A DNA stretch of 42,138 nt, taken from positions 1 through 42,138 of the forward strand of contig JARYLJ010000015.1 of NCBI GenBank assembly GCA_029907705.1, read 5' to 3'. Each line of letters begins with the position of its first letter. Within the stretch, counting starts at the first letter, position 1. Positions 1 through 9,040 of the stretch are shown here, piece by piece. The notes beneath the pieces are model-generated. The model did not search any database. It saw nothing but the letters and a program-made list of their open reading frames with translations, and was not told the DNA's origin. Source of the DNA: Methanomicrobiales archaeon. Its GTDB lineage: Archaea > Halobacteriota > Methanomicrobia > Methanomicrobiales > JACTUA01. Made by a program: the position numbers and the translations under genes.

Positions 1-63
1 AATCACTGTAGGATACGGGGGATTTTATTTTACATCACTTCGTGTACGCTACCTCTTTTTTTT

Positions 64-507
64 CCCGAGCAGCCGTTTTCATCACAACTTCGAAGAGAAG
101 TATACCCGAGAATTATCTATGCACGATATCGTTCGTGGTATTGCGACCGGGTCGACGCCAGGGCCACCTGCATGCAGTTCGCAATCAAAGAACGCACGGA
201 ATCCATGTCATATCCCGTCCGTGCACAGGATTCCCCGAAGTTCGATCCAGGACAGAACGGGGGAATCGCGCACAGGGGCGCCGTGGCATCGGGGGCAGAG
301 CCATGCGAAGCCCCTGGAGCGTTCAATGTCATGAAAAAAACATGAATATGTGGCTGATCTCAACCCAGAAAAACCGATGGAAGCACTGTTGGAAAAGCCA
401 TCGAATCCATGGTGCTATTTTCTCGTAAAAGGAGGATGTATCCCTTTCAGTCGATCCGGTTCATATCAGAAGTTCGCCTGGTTTTGATTCATCGAGGGGG
501 TAAAAGA
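64..507 (-). repeat. Dispersed intergenic repeat, copy R1
   Basis: This gap holds a full-length copy of an element also seen near 10290, 11665, 16493 and 36597. Shared landmarks are the CGTTTTCAYCACAACTTCGA block (74-93, matching 11679-11698), CTGCATGCAG (168-177), GAAGTTCGATCCAGGACAG (237-255), a GC-rich hairpin with arms CAGGGGC (273-279) and GCCCCTG (310-316), a second hairpin CGATGG (375-380)/CCATCG (398-403), and GATCCGGTTCATATCAGAAG (452-471). The minus strand carries an open frame at 117-332 (71 codons, starting MTLNAPG, containing FCPGSNFG) related to frames in the other copies. The copy ends just before the stop codon of the minus-strand response regulator. Strand is given as that of the shared open frame. 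Boundaries come from eye alignment and are approximate. Confidence 0.75.
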
Positions 508-510
508 GTT

Positions 511-891
511 TCATCGGCCTCTCCTGCTCCCGAAGAACTCCATCAGCGCCTCTTTCAATTCCGGGGAAGATATGGGCTTCTGGAGGACTCTGACGACATT
601 TCCCTCCGCCATTCGCCTCTCCCTCTCCAGAAGCGGTTTTGCGGTAAAGAGCATGATGGGTACATCGGCATCATGGCCCCCGTCTCTGACCTCCTTCATG
701 AACTCCCAGCCGTCCATCGGTGACATCTGGAGGTCGAGAAGTATCAGATCCGGTCGGTGCTCTGCGAGGTGGATGAGTCCCTCCCTCCCGGTTTTCGCCA
801 GATGGGTTTCGTAACCGATCCTTCTCAGTATGATGCCCATCACCGCGAGCGTGTCCAGATCATCGTCCACGACCAGGATATTATAGGCCAT
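511..891 (-). CDS. Stand-alone response regulator receiver (CheY-like)
   Basis: A 126-residue protein made of a single receiver domain with no output domain. Visible signature residues are the acidic pair D9/D10, the phosphoacceptor D53 in LLDLQM, T83 in the LFTA strand and K105 in LQKP, so it should accept a phosphoryl group from a histidine kinase. Its start overlaps the end of the upstream kinase gene by 11 bases on the same strand, so the two are almost certainly co-transcribed and form a cognate pair. With no DNA-binding domain, its output must go through protein-protein contact or a phosphorelay. Kinases paired with single receivers are common in methanogens. The signal and target are not visible from the sequence. 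Confidence 0.93.
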   Translation of the reverse strand: MAYNILVVDDDLDTLAVMGIILRRIGYETHLAKTGREGLIHLAEHRPDLILLDLQMSPMDGWEFMKEVRDGGHDADVPIMLFTAKPLLERERRMAEGNVVRVLQKPISSPELKEALMEFFGSRRGR

Positions 892-2335
892 CGTTCACCC
901 CTTTCGGGAGATGGATCGTAAAGGTGCTGCCGACCCCCACCTCGCTCTTCACCGTGATATCTCCTCCATGGAGATTCATGTAGTTCCTTGCGATCGAAAG
1001 GCTCAGTCCCATGCGGTTATAGCCTCTGCTCAGTCTCTCCCCATCGAGTAGATGGAATGGTTCGAAGATGTGCTCCATCGAATGCTTCTCCATGCCGATG
1101 CCATTGTCCCTCACGGAGACGAGGTGCTCCCTCTCGTTCTCCTCGTAGTAGATCCAGACCCTTCTCGGTGGCGAACTGAACTGCACCGCATTCGAGATCA
1201 GGCTCATCAGTATGGAATGCATGCAGTCCCAGTCCGCAGTGATGACGATATCAGGGGAAACCTCCAGGTTAAACTCGGCAGCATCGCCGAATCCACTCTT
1301 CCCGATCACGGAGCTGACAAGTTCGCGGAGTGGCACTTCCGTGAGATTCAGTCTGAATCTGCCCTCGTAGAGGAGGGAGAGCTCCAGCATCCGCTCCACG
1401 ATGTATCTCTCCCTCTCCACGCTGTCCAGGCATTTCTGGAGCATCCCCCGCACCTCCTCACTCAGTCCGAAAGAGTCCGGGTCTTCCACGAGTATGCTCA
1501 GGTAACCGAGCAGGGGCTGCAGCGGAGTTCTCAGTTCATGGGCAGCAGTTGAAATAAAGTCCTTTCTGAAATCTATCTCCTTATCGAGCCGTTCTGCCAT
1601 GTCCCTATCCTGCAGCTCCTTTGTGATATCCCTGCAAACCGCGAGATAGCGTGTCTTACCTGTATCTCCGTTTATGAAGGGTGCCAGCCTCGTGTCAAAG
1701 GCCCGCCTGCCACCCTTCAGATCCATACTCGAAACGAACCTGATCTCTCTGCCTCCTCCATCGCCTGCGAGGGGCATCTCTCCAGGTATTCCGCTCCGAA
1801 GGACGGCACCGATGTATCTCCCCTCGACTTTCGTCGACTCCAGCCCCACCTCCTCTGCACCCTTCCAGAAGAAACGTACGATGCGGTGGTCCTGGTCGAG
1901 GATGAACATCGGTTCGGGGGAGAGGGAGAGAAGCGCCTCCAGCAGTTCCATTTTTGTCATGCAGCTCGAGATCTCGCGGGTGATATCGGCGATGGAGAGC
2001 AGATACATGCCTTCCAGCACCGCCTGGACTGCATTCAGAGAGATCCATCTGCCATCCTGTTCGATGCATATACAGTTTGAGGCATTGTCATGGTTGGCCC
2101 CCGCGCAAAGGAGCATATCCTTCACTCGGGTGAACCCGCCCGAAAGATCCGTGATCGATCTGCCGATCAGCTCCTGTGGTCCTCTTTCGAGGAGCAGGCA
2201 TGCGGCAGGGTTGAAGTCGACTATCCTGAGTTCCTCGGGCTCGATTACGAGGATGCCGAAACCGACACGTTCGAAGATGTGCATGTATTGAGAGGTCATG
2301 GTGGTGCGCCCTGTAACCGAATGCATCTGCAACAT
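881..2335 (-). CDS. PAS-domain sensor histidine kinase
   Basis: A protein of up to 484 residues. Two PAS-like sensor regions (about 16-120 and 133-240; the second ends in the usual VCRDITKE motif) precede a HisKA dimerisation domain with the phosphoacceptor H266 in AAHELRTPL and a HATPase domain with N box SLISNAVQF (388-396), G1 VRDNGIGM (408-415), F box IFEPF (423-427) and G2 region (443-475). There is no membrane segment, so it is a cytoplasmic sensor, perhaps of redox state or a small ligand. The start is uncertain: an ATG at 2299 would still keep the whole first PAS domain, and neither start has a clear ribosome binding site. It overlaps the receiver gene by 11 bases, which marks that protein as its likely partner. 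Confidence 0.92.
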   Translation of the reverse strand: MLQMHSVTGRTTMTSQYMHIFERVGFGILVIEPEELRIVDFNPAACLLLERGPQELIGRSITDLSGGFTRVKDMLLCAGANHDNASNCICIEQDGRWISLNAVQAVLEGMYLLSIADITREISSCMTKMELLEALLSLSPEPMFILDQDHRIVRFFWKGAEEVGLESTKVEGRYIGAVLRSGIPGEMPLAGDGGGREIRFVSSMDLKGGRRAFDTRLAPFINGDTGKTRYLAVCRDITKELQDRDMAERLDKEIDFRKDFISTAAHELRTPLQPLLGYLSILVEDPDSFGLSEEVRGMLQKCLDSVERERYIVERMLELSLLYEGRFRLNLTEVPLRELVSSVIGKSGFGDAAEFNLEVSPDIVITADWDCMHSILMSLISNAVQFSSPPRRVWIYYEENEREHLVSVRDNGIGMEKHSMEHIFEPFHLLDGERLSRGYNRMGLSLSIARNYMNLHGGDITVKSEVGVGSTFTIHLPKGVNDGL

Positions 2336-2527
2336 GATTCAGGGATAACAGGAAGCGCGGGACATCTCCCTGTCATCGTCCGCATACCGGATGGATCGGT
2401 CGGTGCCTGAAAAAATACATTCCGTTTCATCCTTTTATCGTTCTGACCTGCAATCTCCTGTCGATCTTCATTTCGAGGCGCATTCGCATGGAACAGTATA
2501 TGTAAGGGAGATCTCCAGATGTAGTGT

Positions 2528-3220
2528 ATGCGCCCGTACGTGTACGTGAACGTCGCGATGAGTGCGGACGGAAAGATCTCCACAACGGCAAGGAAGCAGG
2601 TGAGGATTTCGGGTAAGGAGGATTTCCAAAGGGTCGATCGGCTCAGGGCAGAGAGCGATGGCATCATGGTGGGCATCGGGACGGTATTGTCGGATAATCC
2701 ATCGCTGACGATCAAATCGGACGAACTGAAAAAAAGACGACTGCACGAGGGAAAGGATGAGAATCCTGTCCGGATCGTGGTGGACAGCCATGCACGAACA
2801 CCTCCGGATGCAGATATCCTCCACAGGGGTGCGGGGAGGAGGATCATTGCGGTCTCCAGAAGCGCCCGTTCAGAGAAGATTGCAACGCTGGAGAGAAAAG
2901 CCGAAATCCTCGTTGCAGGCGATAACGAGGTGGATCTCGCCGCACTGATGGACCAGATCGGTGAAAGAGGGGTTGAGAGGCTGATGGTAGAGGGAGGGGG
3001 CACCCTGATATATTCGCTCTTCGCTCAGGGCCTGGTGAACGAGTTCTGCACCTACGTGGGCAACCTGGTGATAGGCGGGGGATCCGCTCCCACCCCGGCC
3101 GATGGTGCCGGTTTCATGCTCGAGAAGCACTTCGTCAGACTGGAACTGAAGCAGGTGGTTCCGATGGACAGCGGCGTGCTCATCAGATGGAAGGTGAAAG
3201 GGGGAGGATTCACCTCTTGA
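2528..3220 (+). CDS. arfC: 2,5-diamino-6-ribosylamino-pyrimidinone 5'-phosphate reductase
   Basis: A 230-residue protein of the RibD C-terminal (HTP reductase) family. In archaea this enzyme reduces the ribosyl side chain of the pyrimidine made from GTP to a ribityl chain, a step towards riboflavin, FAD and coenzyme F420. Visible family marks are the N-terminal VNVAMSADGKIS strand-turn, DGIMVGIGTVLSDNPSLT (NADPH-binding region), the VVDSHART segment and the MVEGGGTLI motif near residue 155. The length fits the stand-alone archaeal enzyme, with no deaminase domain. No other riboflavin gene lies in the window. Its 3' end overlaps the convergent lipoprotein gene by 11 bases. Confidence 0.92.
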   Translation: MRPYVYVNVAMSADGKISTTARKQVRISGKEDFQRVDRLRAESDGIMVGIGTVLSDNPSLTIKSDELKKRRLHEGKDENPVRIVVDSHARTPPDADILHRGAGRRIIAVSRSARSEKIATLERKAEILVAGDNEVDLAALMDQIGERGVERLMVEGGGTLIYSLFAQGLVNEFCTYVGNLVIGGGSAPTPADGAGFMLEKHFVRLELKQVVPMDSGVLIRWKVKGGGFTS

Positions 3221-3674
3221 AATAGTCAAACAGCTGGTTCATCAGTTTGTACCTGCTCCCATCCAGGTACGAGACCCAGATCTCTACTCTGTCCACACCT
3301 CTGGTGCCATCGAATTCGATCTCCGCATTCACCCTCGCCGGCAGCGTGTTCTTCAATACCTGCCCATCCGAACGGGTGACCTGCACCTCGATGGACCTGA
3401 TCTGCTGCTGACCCTTACCTCCATCGAACCTGACCGTGATCTTCGGGGTGATCTGATCCCTGAGGACCGAGATAGTCACCGCCTTCTCGGGCGGGATCGT
3501 ATCGGCAGAGGTCGATGCAGGGGTTGTCGTTGGAGAAGGCTGTACGGTGGTCGGTGCTGTCGTCACCGGCGTTGTCGTCGGAGTGGTCACGCCCTCCTGC
3601 TGCGGCTGCATGCAGCCAGCAAAGAGGAGCATGGCGCCGAGCGCGCATATCAGTATGATCACTTTCTTCGCCAT
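3210..3674 (-). CDS. Putative lipoprotein with Thr/Pro-rich linker
   Basis: A 154-residue secreted protein of unknown function. The ATG at 3674 gives a clean lipoprotein signal: MAKK, a hydrophobic core and lipobox LFAGC with C21. A longer upstream reading frame exists but would bury this signal. Residues 28-60 are a Thr/Pro/Ser-rich linker typical of archaeal surface proteins, and the remaining 95 residues look like a small beta-rich domain (ISVLRDQITPKITVRF and following). It is probably anchored outside the cell membrane. A TATA-like box at 3697-3708 lies about 26 bases upstream of the ATG, suggesting a nearly leaderless message. I do not recognise the domain. Confidence 0.82.
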   Translation of the reverse strand: MAKKVIILICALGAMLLFAGCMQPQQEGVTTPTTTPVTTAPTTVQPSPTTTPASTSADTIPPEKAVTISVLRDQITPKITVRFDGGKGQQQIRSIEVQVTRSDGQVLKNTLPARVNAEIEFDGTRGVDRVEIWVSYLDGSRYKLMNQLFDYFKR

Positions 3675-3695
3675 GCATGAGAATGAGTGTGTGTC

Positions 3696-3709
3696 CTTAT
3701 TTTTATATC
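3696..3709 (-). promoter_or_regulatory. TATA box for the lipoprotein gene, in a divergent intergenic region
   Basis: Read on the minus strand this is CGATATAAAAATAA, a good archaeal TATA box. It is centred about 28 bases before the ATG at 3674, the spacing expected for a leaderless transcript. On the plus strand, another AT-rich box (CATATTTTTTAAAG, 3741-3754) directly precedes the ATG of the divergent glutamate-synthase-like gene, so the two genes share an 80-base promoter region. Confidence 0.45.
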
Positions 3710-3754
3710 GGTCTGGGAGTGTTATACCGGATCGATTCTGCATATTTTTTAAAG

Positions 3755-5365
3755 ATGGATAAGAAACGCTCTTCCATGAATCTTCGACAACCCAACGCAA
3801 ACGAGGCGGTAGGAACCTCGAATCGCTCCAGAGATGTGGTGCCGCTTTCCGGAATATGCACCAGGTGCGTGGATGGATGCAAGGGCGCATGTGACATATG
3901 GCTCTCCAGCTTCAGGGGCAGGGAAACGCTCTATCCCGGTCCGTTCGGAGAGATCACCGCTGGTGCGGATAAGAATTATCCGATCGACTACTCGCACCTG
4001 AACATCCAGGGTTACGCCTTCGGGGCGAAGGGCCTGCCCGAAGGGACCGAGATGAGTCCGGATACCGCGGTCTTCTATAGCGTGAATACGGAGACGGAGT
4101 ATGGCTGGGACCGCAAGGTGAAGATGAGGCTGCCCATCTTCACGGGCGCTCTGGGTTCGACCGAAATCGCACGGAAGAACTGGGAACACTTCGCGATCGG
4201 GGCCGCCATTTCCGGAATAACCCTCGTCTGCGGTGAGAATGTCTGCGGGGTCGATCCGGAACTCGTGCTGGACAGCAAAGGCAAGGTGAAGAAATCACCG
4301 GAGATGGACAGGAGGATCGAGACATACAGGAAGTTCCACGAAGGATACGGCGAGATCCTGGTTCAGATGAACGTGGAGGACACACGCCTGGGCACGGCAG
4401 AGTATGTGGCATCGAAGCACAACCTGGAGACGATCGAATTGAAATGGGGGCAGGGGGCGAAGTGCATCGGTGGCGAGATCAAGGTAAAGACACTTGAGCG
4501 TGCGATCGAGCTGAAGAAGCGTGGGTATATCGTTCTACCCGATCCCAGCAGGCACGACGTGCAGCAGGCATTCAGGGATGGCGCTATCAGGGAGTTCGAA
4601 CGCCATTCCAGACTCGGTTTTATCGATAAGGAAGGCTTCATGGAGGAGGTCGATCGCCTCAGGTCCATCGGCTTCAAGCGGATCACCGTGAAGACCGGTG
4701 CTTACTCGATGCAGGAACTGGCGATGGCGCTCAGGTGGGGGGCGGAGGCGAGGATCGATCTGTTAACCATCGATGGCGCACCGGGTGGCACCGGTATGAG
4801 CCCGTGGCCGATGATGAACGAATGGGGTATCCCCACCTTCTACCTGCAGTCGCTCGCATACCAGTTCTGCGAGTACCTGAGAAAGAAGGGCATGAGGGTG
4901 CCGGATATCGCGATGGCGGGCGGTTTCTCGGATGAGGCGAATGTCTTCAAGGCGATCGCGATGGGCAGCCCGTACGTGAAGGGGGTCTGCATGGGAAGAG
5001 GCCTGATGATCCCGGGAATGGTGGGGAAGAATATCGGCGAGTGGATCAAGAGCGGGACTCTGCCCAATACCGTATCGAAATACGGAAAGAGCCCCAAGGA
5101 GATCTTCGTCACATACGAGGAGCTGCGCGAGAAGTACGGCTCCAGATTCGAAGAGATTCCGATGGGTGCGATTGGTCTCTACACATATGCGCAGCGTTTC
5201 AAGACGGGGCTGCAGCAGATCATGGCAGGGAGCAGGAACTTCAGGATAGACAGCATCTCCAGGCGCGATGTGATGGCGCTGACGGAGGAGGCATCCAGAG
5301 TGAGCGGAATTGCGTACGTGATGGACGCATACCGCGAAGAGGCAATGGAGCTGCTGGACGGATAA
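3755..5365 (+). CDS. FMN-binding glutamate synthase-related protein
   Basis: A 536-residue protein of the glutamate synthase domain 2 (GltB/GltS FMN barrel) family. The barrel is recognisable from FTGALGSTEIA, the GQGAKCIGGEIK segment, LLTIDGAPGGTGMSP and the phosphate-binding AGGFSDEANVFKAIAMGS. In glutamate synthase this barrel makes glutamate from 2-oxoglutarate and ammonia with electrons from ferredoxin or NADPH. Two points argue for a side branch: the N-terminus carries a Cys cluster (CTRCVDGCKGAC, about residues 36-47), and I do not find the usual C-x5-C-x4-C 3Fe-4S motif after the barrel. The related methylamine-glutamate N-methyltransferase subunit shares this fold, so the substrate is uncertain. 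ATGs at 3755 and 3776 are both possible starts; 3755 keeps a basic leader. A 2-oxoacid oxidoreductase is encoded 1.2 kb downstream. Confidence 0.85.
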   Translation: MDKKRSSMNLRQPNANEAVGTSNRSRDVVPLSGICTRCVDGCKGACDIWLSSFRGRETLYPGPFGEITAGADKNYPIDYSHLNIQGYAFGAKGLPEGTEMSPDTAVFYSVNTETEYGWDRKVKMRLPIFTGALGSTEIARKNWEHFAIGAAISGITLVCGENVCGVDPELVLDSKGKVKKSPEMDRRIETYRKFHEGYGEILVQMNVEDTRLGTAEYVASKHNLETIELKWGQGAKCIGGEIKVKTLERAIELKKRGYIVLPDPSRHDVQQAFRDGAIREFERHSRLGFIDKEGFMEEVDRLRSIGFKRITVKTGAYSMQELAMALRWGAEARIDLLTIDGAPGGTGMSPWPMMNEWGIPTFYLQSLAYQFCEYLRKKGMRVPDIAMAGGFSDEANVFKAIAMGSPYVKGVCMGRGLMIPGMVGKNIGEWIKSGTLPNTVSKYGKSPKEIFVTYEELREKYGSRFEEIPMGAIGLYTYAQRFKTGLQQIMAGSRNFRIDSISRRDVMALTEEASRVSGIAYVMDAYREEAMELLDG

Positions 5366-5710
5366 AAAAAATTTCATCATTATCCTTTTTCAATCCTTCA
5401 TCCTCGTCGAAGAGAACGTGCTTCGCAACCCCGTATCTGGTGGCCTGGCCACCTCCCAGCAATCTCCTCATTCCGACAATGCAGGATAATGTGCGGGCAA
5501 AGGAAATCGGGCCTTCATTCCGGTGTATCGGCGGGATATCTCCAGAGGGAAAATCCCCCGACTGGCATCCACGTTTCCTCTGATTTCCCGCATCGCCGAA
5601 TCGGGTCACTCTTCGTCATCTCTATCACATGGGTGGTATATCTCCCAGAGCGTGGATCATTCCCGGATTAATTCGCAACGTTTTAACGATCCCCGAATGA
5701 ACTCTCTCGC
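5366..5710. other. Intergenic region without a supported gene
   Basis: The plus strand begins with a run of A then T-rich DNA just after the stop codon of the glutamate-synthase-like gene (5366-5390), which may serve as a terminator for either strand. A minus-strand open frame runs across this gap into the upstream gene; its middle part reads like protein (RRLLGGGQATRYGVAK) but it has no clear start or family. A TTTTAACG stretch near 5680 may be the weak promoter of the following gene. Confidence 0.4.
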
Positions 5711-6505
5711 ATGAGGTTGAAATGGGAGATACGCCTGGGTATACTGCTCGTGTGCATCTCCATACTGATCTATACCCTGAAGTTCCTCCTGCTCGGGGAT
5801 CCGTTGAACACCTACCTGTATGTGATGAACAGTGCGGGTTTCCTCCCGATCAATGTCCTCTTCGTAACCCTGATCATCAATCAGCTACTCGCGGTAAGGG
5901 CGAGGAGGGAACGGCTGGAGAAGCTGAATATGGTGATCGGGACATTCTTCAGCGAGATGGGCACAGACATGCTGAAGCTCCTCTCCCGACAGGACAGGTC
6001 AGTGGACGAGTTCAGACAGGCGCTTCTGGTCAGATCCGAATGGACGAAGGACGATTATGCCAGGGCCGCTTCTGCGATGGAGAAACACCGTTTCGAGGTG
6101 GAGGTGGACGGCATGCACCTCTCCCTGTTGAAGGAGATCCTGGTGAAGAAGGGGAATTTCATGCTCCGTCTTCTGGAGAACCCTGTCCTGCTGGAGCACG
6201 GTCCATTCACAGAGGCACTGAGAGCGGTCTTCCACCTGAAGGAGGAGCTGGAGCGTCGCGAGAGTCTCGAAGCACTCCCGGAAATGGACCTCCAGCATCT
6301 GAGGGGGGACGCGGCGAGAATATATTCCCTGATCGGAAGGCAGTGGCTCGATTATATGCAGTACCTGCAGAGGAGTTATCCGTACCTCTTCTCGCTTGCG
6401 GTGAGGACCAATCCATTCGATCCCTCTGCGTCGGCGGTGATCGAAGGGAGGCAGGAACCACGATCTCCATCGCTAAAAATGACTGCCTCTGGCCGATCGG
6501 AATGA
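5711..6505 (+). CDS. Conserved membrane-anchored protein of unknown function
   Basis: A 264-residue protein. Two membrane segments are visible near the N-terminus (about residues 8-28 and 43-63), with a short loop between them. The remaining 200 residues are soluble, charged and helical, with many Leu/Glu/Arg heptads (for example FHLKEELERRESLEALPEMDLQHLRG), probably coiled coil and facing the cytoplasm. Similar two-helix proteins of unknown role are, to my recollection, common in methanogens and some bacteria. It ends 37 bases before the 2-oxoacid oxidoreductase genes on the same strand, so it could share their transcript, but nothing in it suggests a catalytic role there. Confidence 0.8.
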   Translation: MRLKWEIRLGILLVCISILIYTLKFLLLGDPLNTYLYVMNSAGFLPINVLFVTLIINQLLAVRARRERLEKLNMVIGTFFSEMGTDMLKLLSRQDRSVDEFRQALLVRSEWTKDDYARAASAMEKHRFEVEVDGMHLSLLKEILVKKGNFMLRLLENPVLLEHGPFTEALRAVFHLKEELERRESLEALPEMDLQHLRGDAARIYSLIGRQWLDYMQYLQRSYPYLFSLAVRTNPFDPSASAVIEGRQEPRSPSLKMTASGRSE

Positions 6506-6542
6506 CCGGGAGGCTCATATACCGGTGCGGATACTCTCACAT

Positions 6543-8192
6543 ATGGAAGATTTTTCGGTGCTGATAGGCGGAAGAGCGGGCGAGGGGTTGAACCGGGCGG
6601 GCCAGATCATCGCCCGCCTGCTGAACGCCCATGGTTATCACATTTATATGTACTATGATTATCCCTCGCTGATCCGCGGAGGGCACAACTTCTCGATCAT
6701 CAGGGCTGCCACCCACTCAATCGGCGCCCACAGAACACATGTGGACGTCCTTCTCGCGCTCAACCGGGAGACACTGATCCTCCATTCAGGTAGACTGAGA
6801 GAAGGAGGGGCGATCATATACGACTCGGATGCGGCAAAGGCGGACGGGATCGGAATTCCCCTGTCGAAGATACTGAAAGAGGAGGGAGCACCTCCGATCA
6901 CGAGAAATTCGGGCCTCATCGGTGCATTCGCGAGGGCCGCGGGCATTCAGTGGGAGGTGCTGGAGAGGATCATCAAAAAGGAGTTTCCGAAGGGGACAGA
7001 GATCAACCTGAAGGTGGCCCGCAGGGGTTTCGATGCTTCCGAGCAGAAGCTTCGAATCGATCGTCCCTCGATGAAGGGCTTACCCCTGGTTTCAGGGAAC
7101 GAGGCGATCGGTCTCGGCCTGCTGAGGGGCGGTCTCACCTCGTATATCGCCTACCCGATGACGCCCACCTCCTCGCTCCTTCATTTTCTGGCCGAAGTCG
7201 AAGGGGACTTCGGACTCAAGGTCGTGCATCCCGAGAACGAGATAGCGGTGATGCTGATGGCGATAGGGGCCGCCTGCGGTGGCGAGAAGGTCGCGGTGGG
7301 GACTTCGGGCGGGGGTTTCTGCCTGATGACAGAGGGACTGGGTTTCGCAGGGATGGCGGAGTGTCCGGTCGTGATCGTGCTGGGTCAGCGGACCGGACCG
7401 AGCACCGGCCTTCCCACCTATACCTCACAGGGGGACCTCCTGTTTGCGAGGCATGCATCCCAGGGGGAATTTTCACGTCTCGTCACAGCGCCGGCGGATG
7501 CCAGCGAGGCCTTCTTCTGGTCATCCGAGTCGCTCCGACTGGCATGGAGGTTCCAGATCCCGGCGATCATCCTCTCCGACAAGACCCTCTCCGAGGGGTA
7601 CTACAGTCTTATGGTTCATTCACGAGAGCAGTCGTCCGTGGAAGAAAGTGGCCCCGGAAATGAGGATCGGCCCTACCGGAGGTACAGGTTTACCGACAGC
7701 GGCGTCTCCCCGATGGCGAAGATGCCCACCAGGGGAGCGGTCGTGAAGGTGAACAGCTATTACCACGACGAGGATGGCATCACCACTGAGGATGCGGCAA
7801 TGACGGCCAGCATGCAGGAGAAACTGCTCAGAAAGGGTGAAGCCCTCTCAAAGGAGCTCGGGAAATACGAGACTGTATGGACTCACGGAAGAGGGGAGGA
7901 TCTCGCACTCGTCTGCTGGGGCTCCAATGGTCCCGTCTGCCAGGAGACGGCAGATATCCTCGGTGCGAGGGTCGTGAGACCGATCGTACTCCACCCCTTC
8001 CCGGAAGAGGCCTTCGGCAGAGCGCTGGGGAGTCCGGCCGCCACCGTGGTCGTGGAGCAGAACGCGACCGCACAGCTCTCATCCATACTGAAGGGGTTCG
8101 GTCACCGGGTGGATGCAACGGTGCTGAAGTACGATGGCCGGCCATTCTCGGTTGAAGAGCTCGCCACCCGTGTACAGGAGGTGCATGCATGA
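6543..8192 (+). CDS. 2-oxoacid:ferredoxin oxidoreductase, fused gamma-alpha subunit
   Basis: A protein of about 549 residues that joins two subunits of the family. The N-terminal part (about 1-185) is the gamma domain (VLIGGRAGEGLNRAGQIIARLL); the rest is the alpha subunit, with the substrate/TPP-interacting motif YPMTPTSS, a variant of the YPITPSS motif of two-subunit archaeal enzymes, and the C-terminal domain from about residue 455 (LALVCWGSNGP). With the beta subunit it should oxidise a 2-oxoacid (2-oxoglutarate is the usual substrate of this subtype) with coenzyme A and pass electrons to ferredoxin; in methanogens such enzymes often run in the carboxylating direction. A GTG at 6525 is in frame, but the ATG at 6543 better matches the start of the domain. 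The end overlaps the beta gene by four bases (ATGA). Confidence 0.9.
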   Translation: MEDFSVLIGGRAGEGLNRAGQIIARLLNAHGYHIYMYYDYPSLIRGGHNFSIIRAATHSIGAHRTHVDVLLALNRETLILHSGRLREGGAIIYDSDAAKADGIGIPLSKILKEEGAPPITRNSGLIGAFARAAGIQWEVLERIIKKEFPKGTEINLKVARRGFDASEQKLRIDRPSMKGLPLVSGNEAIGLGLLRGGLTSYIAYPMTPTSSLLHFLAEVEGDFGLKVVHPENEIAVMLMAIGAACGGEKVAVGTSGGGFCLMTEGLGFAGMAECPVVIVLGQRTGPSTGLPTYTSQGDLLFARHASQGEFSRLVTAPADASEAFFWSSESLRLAWRFQIPAIILSDKTLSEGYYSLMVHSREQSSVEESGPGNEDRPYRRYRFTDSGVSPMAKMPTRGAVVKVNSYYHDEDGITTEDAAMTASMQEKLLRKGEALSKELGKYETVWTHGRGEDLALVCWGSNGPVCQETADILGARVVRPIVLHPFPEEAFGRALGSPAATVVVEQNATAQLSSILKGFGHRVDATVLKYDGRPFSVEELATRVQEVHA

Positions 8193-9040
8193 GGGAGGAG
8201 GGGCTGATCAGCCGTGCACAGAACACCTGGTGCCCGGGCTGTGGTAACTTCGCGATTCAGCATGCATTCAAAAACGCAATCCTCGAGCTCGGGTCGGAGG
8301 GTCTGTCGCTGGACGAAGTGGTGCTCGTCACCGGGATCGGATGCCATGCAAAGATGGCCGATTACTTCAACCTCAACAGCGTCTATGCGATACATGGGCG
8401 TGCGGTCCCTGCAGCCGCAGGGCTGAAGATCGCTGATCCTAATCTGAAGGTGATCTGCTGTGTGGGGGACGGCGATGCATATGCAGAGGGGCTCGATCAC
8501 CTCCTCTTTGCGGCGAAGAGGAACATGGACATGACCATCATTGTCCACAACAACCGGGTCTACGGACTCACCACAGGACAGTACACACCCACTTCTCCGC
8601 TGGGTTTCAGGGGTAAATCCACCCCAACGGGGACCGCAGAGCCCCCATTCAACCCAATCGCACTGATGCTGAACGCAGGTGCCTCCTTCGTCGCACGGGG
8701 GTACACGCGCCGCCAGGACCAGCTGAGATGGATGATAAAAGAGGCGATAATGCACAGGGGGCTCTCATTCATCGATGTGCTCCAGATCTGTGCCACCTTC
8801 TTCGATCCGCACGAGGTCTACGACAGGATGGTGTACGAGCCAGAAGGGCACGACAGAAGTTCCATCGAGTCGGCGATGCGCCTCGCCTCTGAGTGGGACT
8901 ACAACAGTGAGAGCAGGATTCCCATCGGTCTCTTCTTCCAGGGGGAAAGACCGGTCTTCGAGGATCGGTTCAGAGGTGTCCGGCCTGATATACCGTCGAG
9001 GGAGAATAAGATCGGGATGTTTCTGGAAGGGAGGAGATGA
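8189..9040 (+). CDS. 2-oxoacid:ferredoxin oxidoreductase, beta subunit (TPP-binding)
   Basis: A 283-residue protein. The N-terminal TWCPGCGNF motif and the thiamine diphosphate/Mg signature GDGDAYAEG followed 20 residues later by VHNN identify the catalytic beta subunit. It has only the CxxC of the N-terminal motif and no ferredoxin-type cluster domain, so the complex appears to be the two-subunit kind; no delta (ferredoxin) subunit gene is adjacent. Its start codon overlaps the stop of the alpha gene, indicating translational coupling. By family the likely substrate is 2-oxoglutarate, feeding or draining the incomplete TCA arm that supplies glutamate, but substrate choice cannot be read with certainty. 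Confidence 0.92.
   Translation: MREEGLISRAQNTWCPGCGNFAIQHAFKNAILELGSEGLSLDEVVLVTGIGCHAKMADYFNLNSVYAIHGRAVPAAAGLKIADPNLKVICCVGDGDAYAEGLDHLLFAAKRNMDMTIIVHNNRVYGLTTGQYTPTSPLGFRGKSTPTGTAEPPFNPIALMLNAGASFVARGYTRRQDQLRWMIKEAIMHRGLSFIDVLQICATFFDPHEVYDRMVYEPEGHDRSSIESAMRLASEWDYNSESRIPIGLFFQGERPVFEDRFRGVRPDIPSRENKIGMFLEGRR

Noticed and set aside
5366-5609. Minus-strand frame after the glutamate-synthase-like gene with a protein-like middle
   Set aside because: It has no credible start or ribosome binding site, runs into the coding region of the opposite gene, and matches no family I know.
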